Source: Torreya grandis (lineage: Eukaryota; Streptophyta; Pinopsida; Cupressales; Taxaceae). Taken from it: a stretch of 64,000 bases of DNA. The stretch is from NCBI GenBank assembly GCA_037957365.1, contig JARHVA010000001.1, positions 10,817,001 through 10,881,000 on the forward strand, in the 5' to 3' direction. Numbering within the stretch: the first letter of the stretch is position 1; each line of letters opens with the position of its first letter. This document shows positions 21,782 through 34,673 of this stretch, in pieces. The notes below the pieces were generated by a model. It saw only the letters and a list, made by a program, of their open reading frames with translations. It searched no databases and was not told where the DNA came from. The position numbers were made by a program, and so were the translations under genes.

Positions 21782-23223
21782 TGATAGGTTGTCATTATAC
21801 CTTTCATTTAACTAATCAATAGATTGGTGTCATTTTATACCAAGTCCAGTGTGGAAGGCTATATGCAATGCGATGTTGGATATTTGAGTTAACAGTTTGT
21901 TATTTGGGGGGGTGCTTACTTTGTTATTGATGTCTAAATCCTAAGGGCAACAAACAAGAATCTAATATTATGTTACAAAAAAGGTAAATCTATAAAGTTT
22001 TAGTAACTTTATATCCCCTATGCCATTCCTTATTAAAAGGATTCTTCGGTTCACACCATCAACATCCATAACTTAAACATATAACATAAGACACTATAAT
22101 GTCCTCACTTAACTTGTCCTATTGGGTAAGATAATGTTGTATTTTAGAATGTGAGAATGTTGATTGCCTATTGTCATCTAGACTGCTTCTTGATAGATTT
22201 TGAATATAGAGATGAGTTTATTTAGTCAACAAACTTTCCTATTAACTTTACTCTTATGATAATTGAAAGACACACTTTGCATACAGGAAAATCACTTGCA
22301 TTGAACTAAAACAAACTTTGAATTTAATGAAAGCACACTTGCATTAAAAAAACACTTTGAATTAAAAGGGTAATCAAACTTATAGTAAAATGAAATATAC
22401 ATGTATCAAAAGAAATACACTTTTAAAATATAAACTAGAAATACCAATTATCCTAATCTTTGAAGAGAAGTGGGCCCTTGCTCCTTCCTCAGAACATGAT
22501 CAACTTTAACTCAGTATTGGAATAAAATGTTGTACTTGATTAATAATTCATTATCAAAAGGAACATATACATATGCTATGAATTCTACTTCAAAATTACA
22601 CTTGAATGTTTCCTAATTTTCTTTACTCTCTATTACCTTAGAATGAGAAGGAGACATGTACTTAAAGAACATCTCAAATACCATTATTAGAATACAAAAT
22701 CTAGTGATCTAAACAACAAAATTCATTTATTCTAAAAAGAAGATCTAGGAATCAGATCCCATGCTTATAGGAGGCATTGGAACTGATTCAACTAATAATA
22801 GATCGAGTATAACTAACATATATCTAAAAATATTATGTTCAAATTTATAAAATAGAAATACATTTATATTTAGATCATTTTAGACTATTACTATGAATAG
22901 TAATGTCTAAAATAATATATCTAAAGAGGGAAAATCTATATATGTAAAATAGATATCTTTGGAGTTTCTATATTAATATATAGAGTACAATTGGGAATCT
23001 TTAGAGTACAATTAGGCATCTTCAGAGCATGATTGGATAGGTATTTGGAGCTTCATCGTATTGGAGCTTGAATAAGGATCTTCATAGCTCACTGTGTTCT
23101 ATGCTGAGTCTTCAAAACTATTGCCAAAAAATTTCTGCCAAAAATATTGATGACTTCTCAAAATAATCCCACCACAAAGATGTATCTCTATATGTAAAAT
23201 TGTATTCATTTCATCCAAGTTAG
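21782..23223 (-). repeat. G1 5' LTR
   Basis: This is the uninterrupted copy of the LTR, 1.44 kb, matching the four pieces at 1,218-12,051. Its plus-strand right edge is ccaagttag followed by atact, the target duplication also found at 1,213-1,217. The sequence next to it inside the element does not start with a TGG-type primer site. Confidence 0.9.
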
Positions 23224-23239
23224 ATACTGTATTTAGGTA

Positions 23240-24340
23240 CTATATTTATTCAATAATCAATGGGGGTGGAGGGGTTACATTAACCTTATTCTTATCATGG
23301 CATGCCATTTTTAATTATATATCTTATGTGCATGCTCTGAGATCTTCAGGTACCCTTTCTCTAATAAACATAGTCACACCACCCATACTCTCCAACTCTT
23401 CTTCCTTTGGTATCGTAAGTAAAGGCTCACTTTGTTGGGCATTTTTCTTTGGCCACATCACCCTTAGAGGAGCTCGAAGGTTGAGGATCGACCATCAAAT
23501 CTTCCCAAAATAATTCATGGTTGCCTTGTTATCCCACTCAAATCTCCTACTTCAATGCTCTATAATGGCAGATGTCAACCTCTACAACCTATAAATCTAA
23601 AAATCTACATATTCTTACACTCCTTCCAATACTCTATCTATTTCCCATAACTGATAAACTTTGAAATGCTTGAAAATGGTCTTAATTAGTTACTTGTCAC
23701 TCATCTAGAATCTTGGAAATTGCTATGCAGTATCTCAAATATGCTCCTCTGGATCTGTGAGTTTGTAATTATAATAATAGTAAAAAGTGAAATGGGGCAT
23801 GTTTAACCTTTTATAGGATCAAAGGGGTAAGTTTCATTTACTAACCCACTAATTCTACCATCACTTCATGTAATAAATGTTGATAATGGTATTGTCACGA
23901 TGTAGATTTGGCATACTTGCCATTACCATCACTCTCCTTGTATCAATTACATGTCATGTCCCGTACTTTTCTTAAAGTGCATGACAACTAATTTTTTTTG
24001 AATATTTTCCATTCCAAAGGTAGTAATCTTAGTTCTTTACCTCAACTTAACTTGGTGGTTACGCACCACATCTTACGTACCCTTTTATCCTTATGCACTT
24101 ATACTTACGTGCCTTTATTCCCATGTGCATTCCTATTGACCATATCCTGGCACTCCATAAAAGTTCTACCCTTATCCCACACTAAAGTTGTTCATGGACC
24201 TCCACAATAATATAAATAATTATAAAAACCAAGTGTTTACCCTAAACTACTCAAGGGTGTAACTAGTGCCACACTTTATTAAAAATAATTGAAATCCTAG
24301 ACTTACGTAATGGCATATGCCTTATTATTACAAAAGGGAA
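23240..24340 (-). pseudogene. G2 post-integrase frame, upstream part
   Basis: In overlapping frames the minus strand reads VRICRFLDL, VVEVDICHYRALK, NHELFWEDLMVDPQPSSSSK, and then RAPLRVMWPKKNAQQSEPLL with GGVTMFIRERVPEDLRAC. It lies immediately downstream of integrase and, across the G1 insertion, leads into the 599-997 fragment. I do not recognise the protein. An accessory ORF like that of G1 is the likely interpretation. Confidence 0.45.
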
Positions 24341-25420
24341 AGACTATTTATAATAGTAGGGTCTCAATTGAAAACCATTAAAATGGACAAAAAGGAATTG
24401 GCCATCTAATCTCTTTAACTTGCATGCACTAGTGGGATAGATACTATGAATGATAAAGGGGCCATCCTACTATACATGAAGCTTTCTTGAGTGGTGCATG
24501 AATTTTGAGTCATATACTAAGACTTGTACTCTGAGAGCAAAAGTCTTGTTTTTCAAATCATGATCATGCTAGGCTTTCTATTTATGTTTCTCCACTCTTT
24601 GAATCTAGTGTGTGACAAACTGGGTTTCATCTAGTTTTAATAAAGTATTGGGGTGTGCTTTCAAGGATGCTTCATTATTTAGTTGACCAATGCATGTAAT
24701 GTGAAGAGAAGTGACAAGGAATTCAATCAAAAGAATTGATTTGGTACCAAACACAAGATTGAATGGTGTTATCTTATTTAAGTACTTGTAAGTGGTCCGA
24801 TATACCTATAATACCTTAGACACACGATCATCCTAGTTAATGTGTTCAATATTACATATCTTGGTCAATGTAGTACCCAAGATCTTGTTAAACACCTCAG
24901 CTATACCATTGGCCTAAGGATGATATGGTGTTATTTTATGGTGCATGATCATGATTTCCTCAAGGAGGATATGGATGGTCTCATTAAGTAAATGGGTGGC
25001 TTAGTCACTATTCAAACTCATGGACATCTGAACTAGTAGTGATATTCTCCTAGATGAATCTTGTAGTAGTGGTAGTAGTACAATCCCTGGTTGGCACAAA
25101 TTTAGCCTAACGAGTTAGATAATCAGTAGTAATGATAACATAACATGTGTCAGTATGCCTCCCTACTAGATTGATGGGGACAACAAAGTCAATATCCCTA
25201 TTTCAAAGGGTTCTTATGACAAAATAATATGTAGGGGCATCACATACCTTCTATTTGGCTTTCCCATGTATTGGGAAATTTCACACTAGAATGTGTAAGT
25301 CTTAACATCCTTAAGCAAGGTATGTTACCATATGCCAGCCAAAAATACCTTATGCATTATAGCTTCATCGACATAGTGTCCTTCATCGACACCCTCATGA
25401 ATTTATTAAAGTACTTCAGC
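24341..25420 (-). pseudogene. int: G2 integrase
   Basis: Segments on the minus strand are DIDFVVPINLVGR (first catalytic Asp region), ITTDYLTR, NSD with THLLNETI (second Asp), TPYHP with ANGIAEVFNKILGTT (catalytic Glu), and HINWDDRVSKVL with YRTTYKYLNKITPFNLVFG. The C-terminal tail VLVYDSKFMHHSRKLHV ends with LKRLDGQFLFVHFNGFQLRP near 24,350. The three catalytic acids appear present, but in-frame stops at Gln-like positions break the frame. Confidence 0.88.
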
Positions 25421-25719
25421 ACGCTCGTGATGTATGATGTAGTGTCATATCACTTCATCCCAACTAAGCTTATAAAGGTCACCACTTCTAAGCTGGAATG
25501 GAGTAACACAAAAAACTAATTGATTCTTTTTTAGAGTGTTGAAGTGAGTTGGTGTTGATCCTATATTTAAAAAGGAAATAATATCTTCCAATTCCTTGGA
25601 CATGTGTGATGTGAAATAATTTCATGTGAGGCAAGTCATCTTCTATTACACACATCAGTTTGCTAGATTCAATGCATGAAATATGATCTAGACCACAGTT
25701 GGCCTTACTAGGTTCCACC

Positions 25720-26120
25720 ATCACTACAAACTAGAACTCTTGAAATGACACAATCCACCATCAAATATGCCCATGTAATACTAGTTTATTTACTAAGTAC
25801 TTTAGTGCTTCAAGGTTCATGAAGAAAATAAATGGAGAAGCCAACAAGTATTGGTGAAAATTTTAGAGGGTGTAAACTATAAATGATGCTTCATACTCTG
25901 TAGTCATGTAATTCCACTTAACTTGAGTAAGTTTTCAATTAGAAAAATAGATAAGATGGTCTAGGTTTCCCTCACCAAGTTGAACAAGGATAACACCGAC
26001 TGCCATGCCAGAAACATCAACATAGACATGAAAAGGATTTGTCTAGTCTAGAAACTAGAGAATATGAGTGGTGAAAAGCTTATCCTTGAGTGTAACAAAT
26101 GCTTGTTAGTGAGTATTGGT
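25720..26120 (-). pseudogene. G2 RNase H
   Basis: The minus strand reads PFHVYVDVSGMAVGVILVQL with the first catalytic Asp, DHLIYFSN, WNYMTTEYEASFIVYTL with the Glu, and SPFIFFMNLEALKYLVNKL. In the last block the family usually has an Asp (FYVDH-like) where this copy has Asn. It follows RT directly. Confidence 0.85.
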
Positions 26121-26960
26121 CCAAATAAATTGACCATTTCATTTTATTAATTCCTCCAAATACACAATAATTATAGCATACCTATAAATTAACTTTCTAT
26201 ATTATCCAATATGCCCTAAAAAGGTGTGTACCTCACACTAGGTGGTTGGCATTGGAAGGTGAAGTATAACAACAATCTTGGCTAGGTCCACCAAAAGTCC
26301 ATCATGACATATGACATGACCAATTAGAATGCCAAAGGTTATAGTAAATAGACATTTTTTCAAATTTAGGTAAATATGAAGGTTCTGATGGTGCTCAAGC
26401 ATTAGTCAAAGATTTAAATAGTGGTCCTACACTAAGCTATAAATAGTCTAGTTATTAAGGTAGACCTGAAGGAAATTATGAATAAAGTCCTTAAAAGGTT
26501 TGACTACGATCCAAGAGAACATAATAGGAGCATTTTTAAACCCAAATGGCATTAAATTATGAGTAAAGTATCCCCACTTAGTTGCAAATATGGTCTTTGG
26601 CCTATCTTCTTTCACTATCTAAACTTGATAGTACCTAGAAAATCCATCTATCAATGTATAAATTTCACACAACTACTTTGAGTATCTCTTCAATGAAGGG
26701 TATCATAAAGGGGTTGATAACACAAACAACATTAAGTACTCAATAATCCACATAAATCTGAATATGTCCATCCTTCTTGATAATTATAACCATGGGACTC
26801 ACCTACTCAGACTCATCGATAGGAGTAATGACTCCTGCACGCAACATAATATCTATCTCTTCCTTGACTTGAGCACATAAGTTTGGATTTATATAATAAG
26901 GCCTCTTCCTGATAGGTCGAATGCCTTATACCGACTTTATGTGTGTTTTACTTAAAGAAG
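26121..26960 (-). pseudogene. G2 reverse transcriptase
   Basis: RT blocks on the minus strand are SPMVIIIKKDGHIQIYVDY, VPMGFKNAPIMFSWIVV, DFIHNFLQVYLNN, KKCLFTITFGILIGHVI and VHTFLGHIG. The catalytic FxDD-type box (near 26,440-26,460) reads YLNN. Both Asp codons are now Asn, each explained by one G-to-A change on the coding strand. Confidence 0.88.
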
Positions 26961-28180
26961 AATGTACACCTTTCATTTTACTATAGTTCTATGGGAAGAC
27001 ATCTTGATATTCTTTTAATAGCTCAAACACCTTAGAGATCTCTATATCTAACCAATAATTTACCATAATAGCCATCTTGGGTGCTTCCTCCATGTCAATA
27101 TTTTGTTGAATAGTCTGGAGTGGCTCCAAGTATTGGTGTTGTTCATCTTGGATTTATCATGAACATTGTACATGCCATACTCTGTGTGTACAACCAAATA
27201 ATCAATCGATGGGTTAGGTGGACCAGATCTGACACCTTCATCAACCTGGTACATTAATTTCTACTTATCTTTATAGATTTGTTTTCTTAGTACATGGTCC
27301 AATGCAGGTTTAGGTGGTGGAGAGGACACCTACTCATCAGGTTCATGGAAAATATCATGCTTTCCTCATGCACAACATATATGCCTCTGATTTGATTACT
27401 AGGATTGGGTCACCTACTACAACTTGATGCATGGATTATAATGTATGGTGTAAATCCATCCATGGGAATGAATAAGATAACACTACAATCATGTTACTCT
27501 TAAGAAAATGCCAAAAACTCATTTCAATATGGCACTCTTTTTGGACATACCATGCTCTAGCCCAAGTGCATAAAGTGCTATAGAATGCGTGAACTTAGAG
27601 GTACTAAGGAAAAAATGTTTCATTTATCATCCACATAATCTCATAAGATTTAGGGTGAGGTTCAAGATCTATAATGACACTATAATTGATGCTATTAGAT
27701 TAAACCCAATCAATGTTAGATTCATATAAGGCTTCCAGCTACTATATAAACTCATAGACTTCTATTTGACCATGAAACATTGAAGCTTCATCTAATCTTA
27801 CTGGTGGTGCAACCATGATTTTTCCATGAAGGAGAGGAACAAATTTATGGAATTTATGATACCTTTATGAGTATCATTGTGACTTCTTATGGTTCCATAG
27901 ATCCTCCTAGTAAGATCATAGTCACCTTGAGCCTATTAGTCACAAGTGTTACTAGTGATGTCAGATAGAGATTGTGCATCGGTCTGAGGCAAGATGCCAT
28001 TTAGGGTGGGGTCAAGGTGTTCATTACCCCAAGTAATGACATTATAAATGTGATTGATGCCCTTGTTAGCATTGACAATCTCAACACAGGGAGGCCATTA
28101 AGTATGGTCTAAAGGAATTACAATGTACTACTCATCATTCTCAAAGATGATGTGGCACTTCTTAAATCTCATATTAGCAT
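26961..28180 (-). pseudogene. G2 protease-RT linker
   Basis: Only short readable stretches are visible, such as YQVDEGVRSGPPNPSIDYLV at 27,190-27,254. There is no recognised domain. By position this is the polyprotein spacer between protease and RT. Confidence 0.4.
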
Positions 28181-28780
28181 TATTTTCATAACACCATGGG
28201 TGACCCAATAGAGTTGGGAAGTCATCAGCTTCAACCAACTCTATAAATTAAAAATTAGGTTTGAAAGTGACACCAATGATATCCAAAGTGGCATATTTAA
28301 GTACACAAATGGGTAAGGCACGAATCTTTTTATCCATAAATAAAGTATGAGGTGAATGTTACAAAGTTAGATTTGCCATCTTCTATCAGGCATCCTTGAT
28401 AAGAATATTTACTTTAGCATCAGAATAAACTAAGATATTCTAAAAAACCCATCAATTTATAGCGACATTAACCAATATCTCCTTATCCCCTTCCAAGCTA
28501 GGTTGGATGTGAGTTTCTTATCATCGTGCATGGTTTAATCAAGATCTTCAGTAGGCATAGGCATATGATGCCTTAGCTAGTTTCACAACAAGGGTACAAT
28601 ATCCTTGTCTAGTAGTCATTTGCACAACTCTTGAATTTCATATCACACCATGTCATAAAGGTTTATAACTTTCTTCATATCAACATGTGTAACCAACTAG
28701 ACTACAATAGAACCAAAATGTTTGGATTATTTTCCTTACATAGGCATAAATTCCCCTAGGCATGCACTAACTGACTAAGA
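28181..28780 (-). pseudogene. G2 aspartic protease
   Basis: The active-site block reads ILVYSDAKVNIL where VDSGA-like residues are expected, so the catalytic Asp-Ser-Gly is damaged. The second half, ELVEADDFPTLLGHPWCYEN followed by NMRFKKCHIIFENDE, fits the conserved LLGRPW region well. To the right, another frame reads DMKKVINLYDMV and HMPMPTEDLD, probably the Gag-protease junction. Confidence 0.75.
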
Positions 28781-28788
28781 GCCCAACA

Positions 28789-29639
28789 TGTTGGCATTTC
28801 ATGCAAGAATAAGTTCTCATGCACTCACCCTAAGCACATAGTGAGGGATCGATTCCCATTGGTTTTGTCATGCGCGCGTGTATCAATAGACAGGGGTACT
28901 CGAACACATACACATTAGTAGGCTCATTTTATAATCCATATTAACACATCCATTATTAGATGATCAAAATAAATATTAAACCTAACTCAGTTAATTGAAT
29001 AACAATATACATGATAACTAACAATATTATCTCCATAATCAACTAAATAACAAGATTGAGTCAACACAAGTTCTATTCATCATATTAATAAGTGATATTA
29101 AAAGAGTACACAACTCTAGTGTCACAATGCAACTTAATCATATAACTCTATTAGTAATATCCAACTAAGTAATAACAACAACAACCTTACAAAGTTAAAT
29201 CTAGGGGTATTTATACTTGGTTTTCCCTGACCAATCAGTTACAAACATAATTACATGATGGTGACTCACCAATGATCATCAAAAAACTTGAGTCATGGTA
29301 TCCAAATATATTGATTTCCCAAGGACCCAGGCTTTTCTACCCTTTTTTTATCTCTTCGATGTTGGATCTTTGTCATCGAGTGCTTATCTTCCCATGGGTT
29401 GGTATTGGATTCATGCTTGACTTATTCTCTTTTATCCCCATGAATTTATCCATAACCATTCTCCACTTTCAATCAATCTCCAAGTCTTCCACTAAGTTTT
29501 GAGTTCTTCATTCTCTAGTTCTCCATTTATCATGCACATTTATTCTATGACTTAGTCCTTCCATGCCATGGTCTTTTGTACTATGCATCTTCACACCAGT
29601 TATTTAAAAAAGTTATTAGCCAAAATTTGGGGCCCAACA
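28789..29639 (-). repeat. 851 bp LTR (solo LTR or truncated element)
   Basis: On the plus strand it starts TGTTGGCATTTC and ends GGGGCCCAACA, giving TGTTGG/CCAACA inverted ends. A TATA-box sequence in the minus orientation (below) suggests a minus-strand LTR. No partner LTR and no matching 5 bp TSD are visible. Instead, gcccaacat occurs at 28,781-28,789 and again at 29,632-29,640. Confidence 0.6.
29204..29216 (-). promoter_or_regulatory. Candidate TATA box in the solo LTR
   Basis: The minus strand reads GTATAAATACCCC about 425 bp into the LTR, a plausible Pol II core promoter for this element. Confidence 0.5.
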
Positions 29640-30514
29640 TAATAAATTATAGAAACTAAAATGAGCTATAAATATTAACTTTCAATGTAATATCCAAACC
29701 TACCTCAAATCTGATTTGTCTGAGGGTGTTGAGTTTCCACACAGAAGTATCTATAATGTTGAAGCCCTAGTTCCTACATATAAAAATAAATAGAAATTAA
29801 ATTCAAAATGGGGGAATGAAGAAAGTGGAATAGTTGAGCTATCCTTAGAAAACCTTGCATAATTTGAGTGATGCCTACATAGCCAAAAATGGCCTCATAC
29901 CGATGTAGTCCTCCCTCATAGAGTGTGTGTGTGTGAATTTTGATACTTTAATTGTATGGATACAACTAATAGATTGACTTAAATATTTGAAAATGATTGC
30001 CCTTAAACTTGTAATAAAATAAATCAAAACTTAAATTGGGAAGGATAGTGTTCTTTTGTTCAATATTTAGTAGCTTGTATAGAGAGTACTTTTTCCAAGT
30101 TACTAGGTGATGCCTTGAGTGGCCTTGGTGTGCTTATATAGTAGTATATTTGAAATATTTACATTAACCAAATTTTATAAAATCATGGGATGGCTGGCAC
30201 AAAGCATCTCAAATTTTAAAATAAACCATTAGAGCATGGGAAACAAGGCCACAGTAGTGAACCAAGTCAGGTTTTGGCTCTATTTGACCTAGTTTGGACT
30301 TGTCCTAAAATGCCAGAGATTTTTTGAATTTCACTAACAAGGATCTATAAGTAGAATAGAGATGTTTGAATGTTATTTTTTAGTATTTTAAAGATAGTGA
30401 TTATAATAAATAAGACTCTATATATATTTCAAGTTAACAAAATGGAAAATAGGTCAGGTAAGGTAGGGATGTTAATATTAAACATTGTCAAACACTTATT
30501 GATTAAATTTGAGT
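29640..30514. other. Anonymous AT-rich sequence
   Basis: I see no coding frame, LTR or known repeat here, apart from a short gt microsatellite near 29,923-29,934. It ends in the left target duplication of element C. Confidence 0.5.
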
Positions 30515-30519
30515 GTATG

Positions 30520-32578
30520 TGATGCAAGGGTATCCTATAAGGAACCTAAAATTTGTTCAATTTTGTTTTAAAATGGTCTATGAGATGTCTTATAAGTGTT
30601 ATAGGTCATAGGTAGTATATTTGTGAAGTCTAGGGTGACTCAAAGTGCACAGAATTTGAATTCTATGTTTTCCTGCCAAAAGTTCCTTTTTGAATATTTG
30701 AATCTTGTAAAGCCTTCTATGAGGACTTTTGTGTAATTTATGTAGGTGGAAGGTGTGTTAAGTTGTCTAAGGGTCTTGGAAAATGTAAGAGGTTTATAAA
30801 TTTTCTTTATACCAATGTCATAATACTAGATGTGATATATTATGGGAAAAATCAAAACATGTAATGTATCCAAAAGAGACCATTCAGAGCGAAACCATCA
30901 AGATTCAATTATGAGTCATCTTCTAGGAGTTGTTGTCAGTTATGTTTTGGTTAGAGAGTGATATCCAATTTGAATATATGATGGTAATGTAATTGAACAA
31001 GTCTTTATGCATATAGAAGGGGGAATTTGAATATGAGAAACCCCTGTTTTGAATAAAAATGATATGTGCAGACCCTGTGGTGGTCATTTGCTATTGCAGT
31101 AGATTGGATATGTGATGTTATTGATTGAAAGAATGAAAAATGGAATTGTTTCCAAATGTGCATGAATCATGAGGGATGTTTGTTTTGTGAGTAATTGCTT
31201 TAAGGTTTAAGAAAAGAAGAAACCTGTTTGTAGATTGCTATACAGTCCCCTATTAGATAGGCAAAGACTATTGATATCAACTATAGGTGTTTTGTGATAA
31301 TGGAAAAACTTGATAAGTGTTATTGATGATTCTTGAAAGTTTGTTTAAATTTTATTTAAGGGTAATTTACAAATAATTGTGATTAAGGTATTTGGTATTC
31401 AAACTTTGTTATGAACAAACCCCTGTCTTAGGAGTCATTTATGGGTGTATGCAGACTGTATTTTGATTGTGATGAGATAAAAATATGTTGGAATAGGAGT
31501 ATTATGTGGCCTTTAAGTTTTTATTAGTGTTTTTATAGGTTTAAATACTCAAATACAATCAAGGAACCATTTTGTAAATAGAATTTACAAGATTGACCCT
31601 TGTTTTCTATGGTGACTGTTGACAAGGTGAGTTGTACATTGGATGTTTGGAAAATATGATCAAAGAACCAAGATTACATGATAAAGGATGTTTTTGTAAG
31701 TGTGTTTTAACAATTTTAAAAGTTATTATAACCTTTTATTGGTCAAGAAACATAGTACAATCTTATAAACCTTGATATAAACCTATAGGGTGATATTTTA
31801 GCACACAATCATTTATGTTTGAGATGGAAAACATGGAACATAAGATGTTCAAAGATTTTTAATGATTAGAGGATGTACAGAGGGTCTTTACAGACCTATA
31901 AAAAAAATTTATTCTTTAAAACTCAATAACACACTCATAGTTGAGGTTTTTATACTCTTAGGTTTTTATAGGGTGGTAAGAACCCTAAACTCGAGTATGG
32001 AGGTTTTAGCTAGTTTGAACCATCAAAATTACTTATAAATTTATAGATACATATGGTATAATATTTTATAAGTGATTAAAGTGTTTTCATGTCATGAAAT
32101 TAAGTGTTTTTACAAATATAGAGGACTGAGTGTGATAGACAGTGCTAAAAGACCTAAGAGGGGTAAACAACAAGATATAAAGAGATAATAAAGTGGCTAA
32201 AGGGAATAATTAAGGTCTGAAAGTTTGAGGATAGTGATATATTATAATGGTATCTAAAATAATTTATAGTTTAACTCTTTGTATCCGTACAAACTGTACA
32301 AACAAAATATAGTCCAAAAATAAGGCTTGAAGGACTGAGAGAAAAGTATGCAGGGTTGTGTAAAGGGAAGATTTGAGGTCTAAATAATGTTGGTAAGTTG
32401 TTGATTGGGAAAATAGGTATAAGTAGATATATAGAAACAATATTTAGTATATTTAAACTACAAAAAATATCAATGAAACCTAGAACCATTGCATGAAGAT
32501 TGAGTATAGAAAAAATTGTCAAGGAATAGTCTATTGAAGAAGGTATTGAGTGAAGGATTTGGTATATGATATGCATCA
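30520..32578 (+). repeat. Element C 5' LTR
   Basis: The 2,059 bp LTR starts TGATGCAAGGGTATCC and ends gatatgcatca. The following TTGGTATAAAATA is a weak match to the initiator-Met primer site. Confidence 0.85.
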
Positions 32579-32644
32579 TTTTGGTATAAAATATAGAAAA
32601 ATATTTTGTAGATTGTTAAAAATATTGAAATTATGTGTTTATAA

Positions 32645-34640
32645 GTGAAATTCAAGATAGGTAACCAAGTGCAGTGCTCCATGGAGAAAGCTAGTAGGGA
32701 TGAGGAAGATTTGGTCAGAATAATGGCCCAACTGATTGCTCCATTAGTTATGAAAATGGAGGCAATTGAAGATGTTCTCAAGGAGAGAGAACAAAGAGTA
32801 GAAAGAGAAGGTGATTGTAGACAACAAGGTGAAATAATACCTTTGCAAGCAAGGATAGATGAGAGAGAGAGAGAATAGGGAGGTGGTTCAAGGGAGACCA
32901 CAAGAGCATGCAATAAAAGTTTAAGAAGGAATGGGATAACACCATGAAAGGTAGATTAGACTATTTGCAGCTAAAAAAATGAGAAGAGATGAAGGTCCAA
33001 TGAGGCAAGGACCAAGACAAAGATTTTATGGGTAATGTTGGAATTACCATAGAGATGAACACAAAGTAGTAGAGTGTCCAAGGAATATAAGCAAGAGTAT
33101 TCAACAAAAGAGAGAGGTGAATGGGGAGAGAAGGAATGATAGGAATGAGTCATTACTCATGAGGAGAGTTTTATTAAAATAAAATCAAGTTAAGGAACTA
33201 ACCTAAATGATAAGTATATTTAGAATCAAATGCAAGACAAGAGGTAAAATATGTAATTTGGTGATTGATGGAGGTAGTACTAACAATATTGTTTCTTTGG
33301 AGATGGTGCATATTTGGGATTGAAGAAGATGCCACATTTAGAACCATATAAGGTTACATGGGTTCATAAAGGACACCAAATACTAGTAAGTGAATAGAGT
33401 TGGGTTGAGTTTTAGATAGGAAGATATAAAGATCAAGTATTATGTGATATTTTGCCTATAGATGTGTGTCACTTGTTATTAGAGAGACCATGCCAGTTTG
33501 ATAAGCATGCCATACATGATGTTCAAGCTAACACCTATATTATTAATCAACATGGAAAGACATATATACTTATTCTATTGAAATGTGAATAATATAGGAG
33601 AGATGAGATGATAATGATGATGCAATGTTGGAGTAAAGCAGTGAAAGATTGGGTTTGGTGAAGCACCCAAAGAAGATAAGGTAAGTTGTTTTGAGTTGAT
33701 TGATATGCAACATTGTGAGTCCACAAATATGGACATGAGAGAGGATAAATAAGAGTGTAAGGTGGTAGCAAATAGTTTTCAAAAGGAATAAGAGGATAAA
33801 TCACCAATGGGAGTGCTTAAGAGAGAAGAAAGTCAAGGTAAGCATTGCAACCAAGTCCATGAAAGAAGAGACAACATAATAGATTTTGATATTGCAGTTG
33901 AGTTGGAAAAGAAGTGGCTTGAGATTGACACTAAGAAAGTGAAGAGGAAGCTAGAGATTGAGATGTATATGTAGGAATCTCAATAAAGAGCCATGAAGGC
34001 TCCAAGTTTTATGTCTAATGAGTTGTTTTGTAAATTAAATGTAGGTAGAGATCAGGTAGTTAAAAAAGGAAGAGTAGATACATTAAAATTCTTGGAAGAG
34101 AATGTTGAACAAGAGAAGGATGTCCAAGAGTTGGAAAATATGCATTAATACCATGAAATCAATCAATGATATGGGATGGTGAAGATGAGCATGCAACCCA
34201 TGTATATGCAAAATATAGAGATCAACTATAATAGAGGAGTACAACAACAAACCAAGAGTTTACATGAGTATGAGGTAAGCAAAGGACAAGCACAAGTTGT
34301 GCATGAAGTAGAATGGGAAACACAAGGAGAATTGGTGAAGGAAAAAGAGTTCATATTTATAGTAGTGGTGAATAATAGAGTTAAAGAGAAGGAGAATTAG
34401 TTTGAAGAGAAATAAGATTGGTATACATATGCATGGCAAGAAGAAGAAGGCAACATATATGTTTTTTTTAAGAATTTAGTTTTATGTTCAGGTATGTTGA
34501 TTGAAGAGATGAAGAAAAGAAGGATTAAATGTGGGGCCCAAAAGAATGTTAATCCCTATGAGAGGTAAGTGGAAGTAAATAAATTCAAAGAGGAAATTCA
34601 ATGCATTCAAGGAGCAATATATACCAAGTGCATCAATAAA
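32645..34640 (+). pseudogene. gag-pro: Element C Gag and protease remnant
   Basis: The plus strand reads a Gag-like start (MEKASRDEEDLVRIMAQL, then KMEAIEDVLKEREQRVERE). A zinc knuckle follows near 33,033-33,075 (CWNYHRDEHKVVEC, second Cys changed to Tyr). A gypsy protease comes next with LVIDGGSTNNIVS (Asp codon at 33,267) and, after a frameshift near 33,318, TWVHKGHQILV, IGRYKDQVLCDILPIDVCHL and LLERPCQFDKHAIHD. Downstream a charged spacer (VELEKKWLEIDTKKVKRKLE; QQQTKSLHEYEVSKGQ) leads directly to the 3' LTR. It is damaged by stops and frameshifts. Minus-strand open frames in this stretch are mirror images of the purine-rich strand. Confidence 0.8.
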
Positions 34641-34673
34641 TGCATGTGACAAAGTTTTCTCAGCTTGGTAGTC

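Larger units (their letters stand above)
1218..23223 (-). mobile_element. G1: large Ty3/gypsy LTR retrotransposon with nested insertions
   Basis: On the minus strand the order is 5' LTR (21,782-23,223), Gag, protease, RT, RNase H, integrase, an extra downstream frame, and 3' LTR (1,218-12,051, interrupted). After removing the insertions the two LTRs are about 1.45 and 1.44 kb and align throughout. Both have tgatagg at the plus-strand left edge. The element's own length is about 12.6 kb. The flanking repeat atact is at 1,213-1,217 and 23,224-23,228. On the right it directly follows ccaagttag, so about three terminal LTR bases (aca in the left copy) seem to be lost. The pol order and the DLG-type protease suggest the Athila/Tat-like branch of plant gypsy elements. 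No canonical primer-binding site is visible next to the 5' LTR. All genes carry stops and active-site changes, so the copy is dead. Confidence 0.9.
23229..28788 (-). mobile_element. G2: older Ty3/gypsy element hosting G1
   Basis: The minus strand holds, from right to left, protease, a long linker, RT, RNase H, integrase and a further degenerate frame. That frame is cut by the G1 insertion and continues at 1-1,217. No Gag capsid domain or matching LTR pair is visible in the window. The right edge abuts an unrelated-looking LTR at 28,789. Stops and frameshifts are denser than in G1, consistent with greater age. Confidence 0.85.

Noticed and set aside
24000..24210. Plus-strand open frame as a host gene candidate
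   Set aside because: It is short and lies opposite the degenerate G2 downstream frame, with no recognisable product.
32271..33807. Minus-strand open frames opposite element C
   Set aside because: The plus strand here encodes recognisable Gag and protease motifs, so the minus frames are mirror images.
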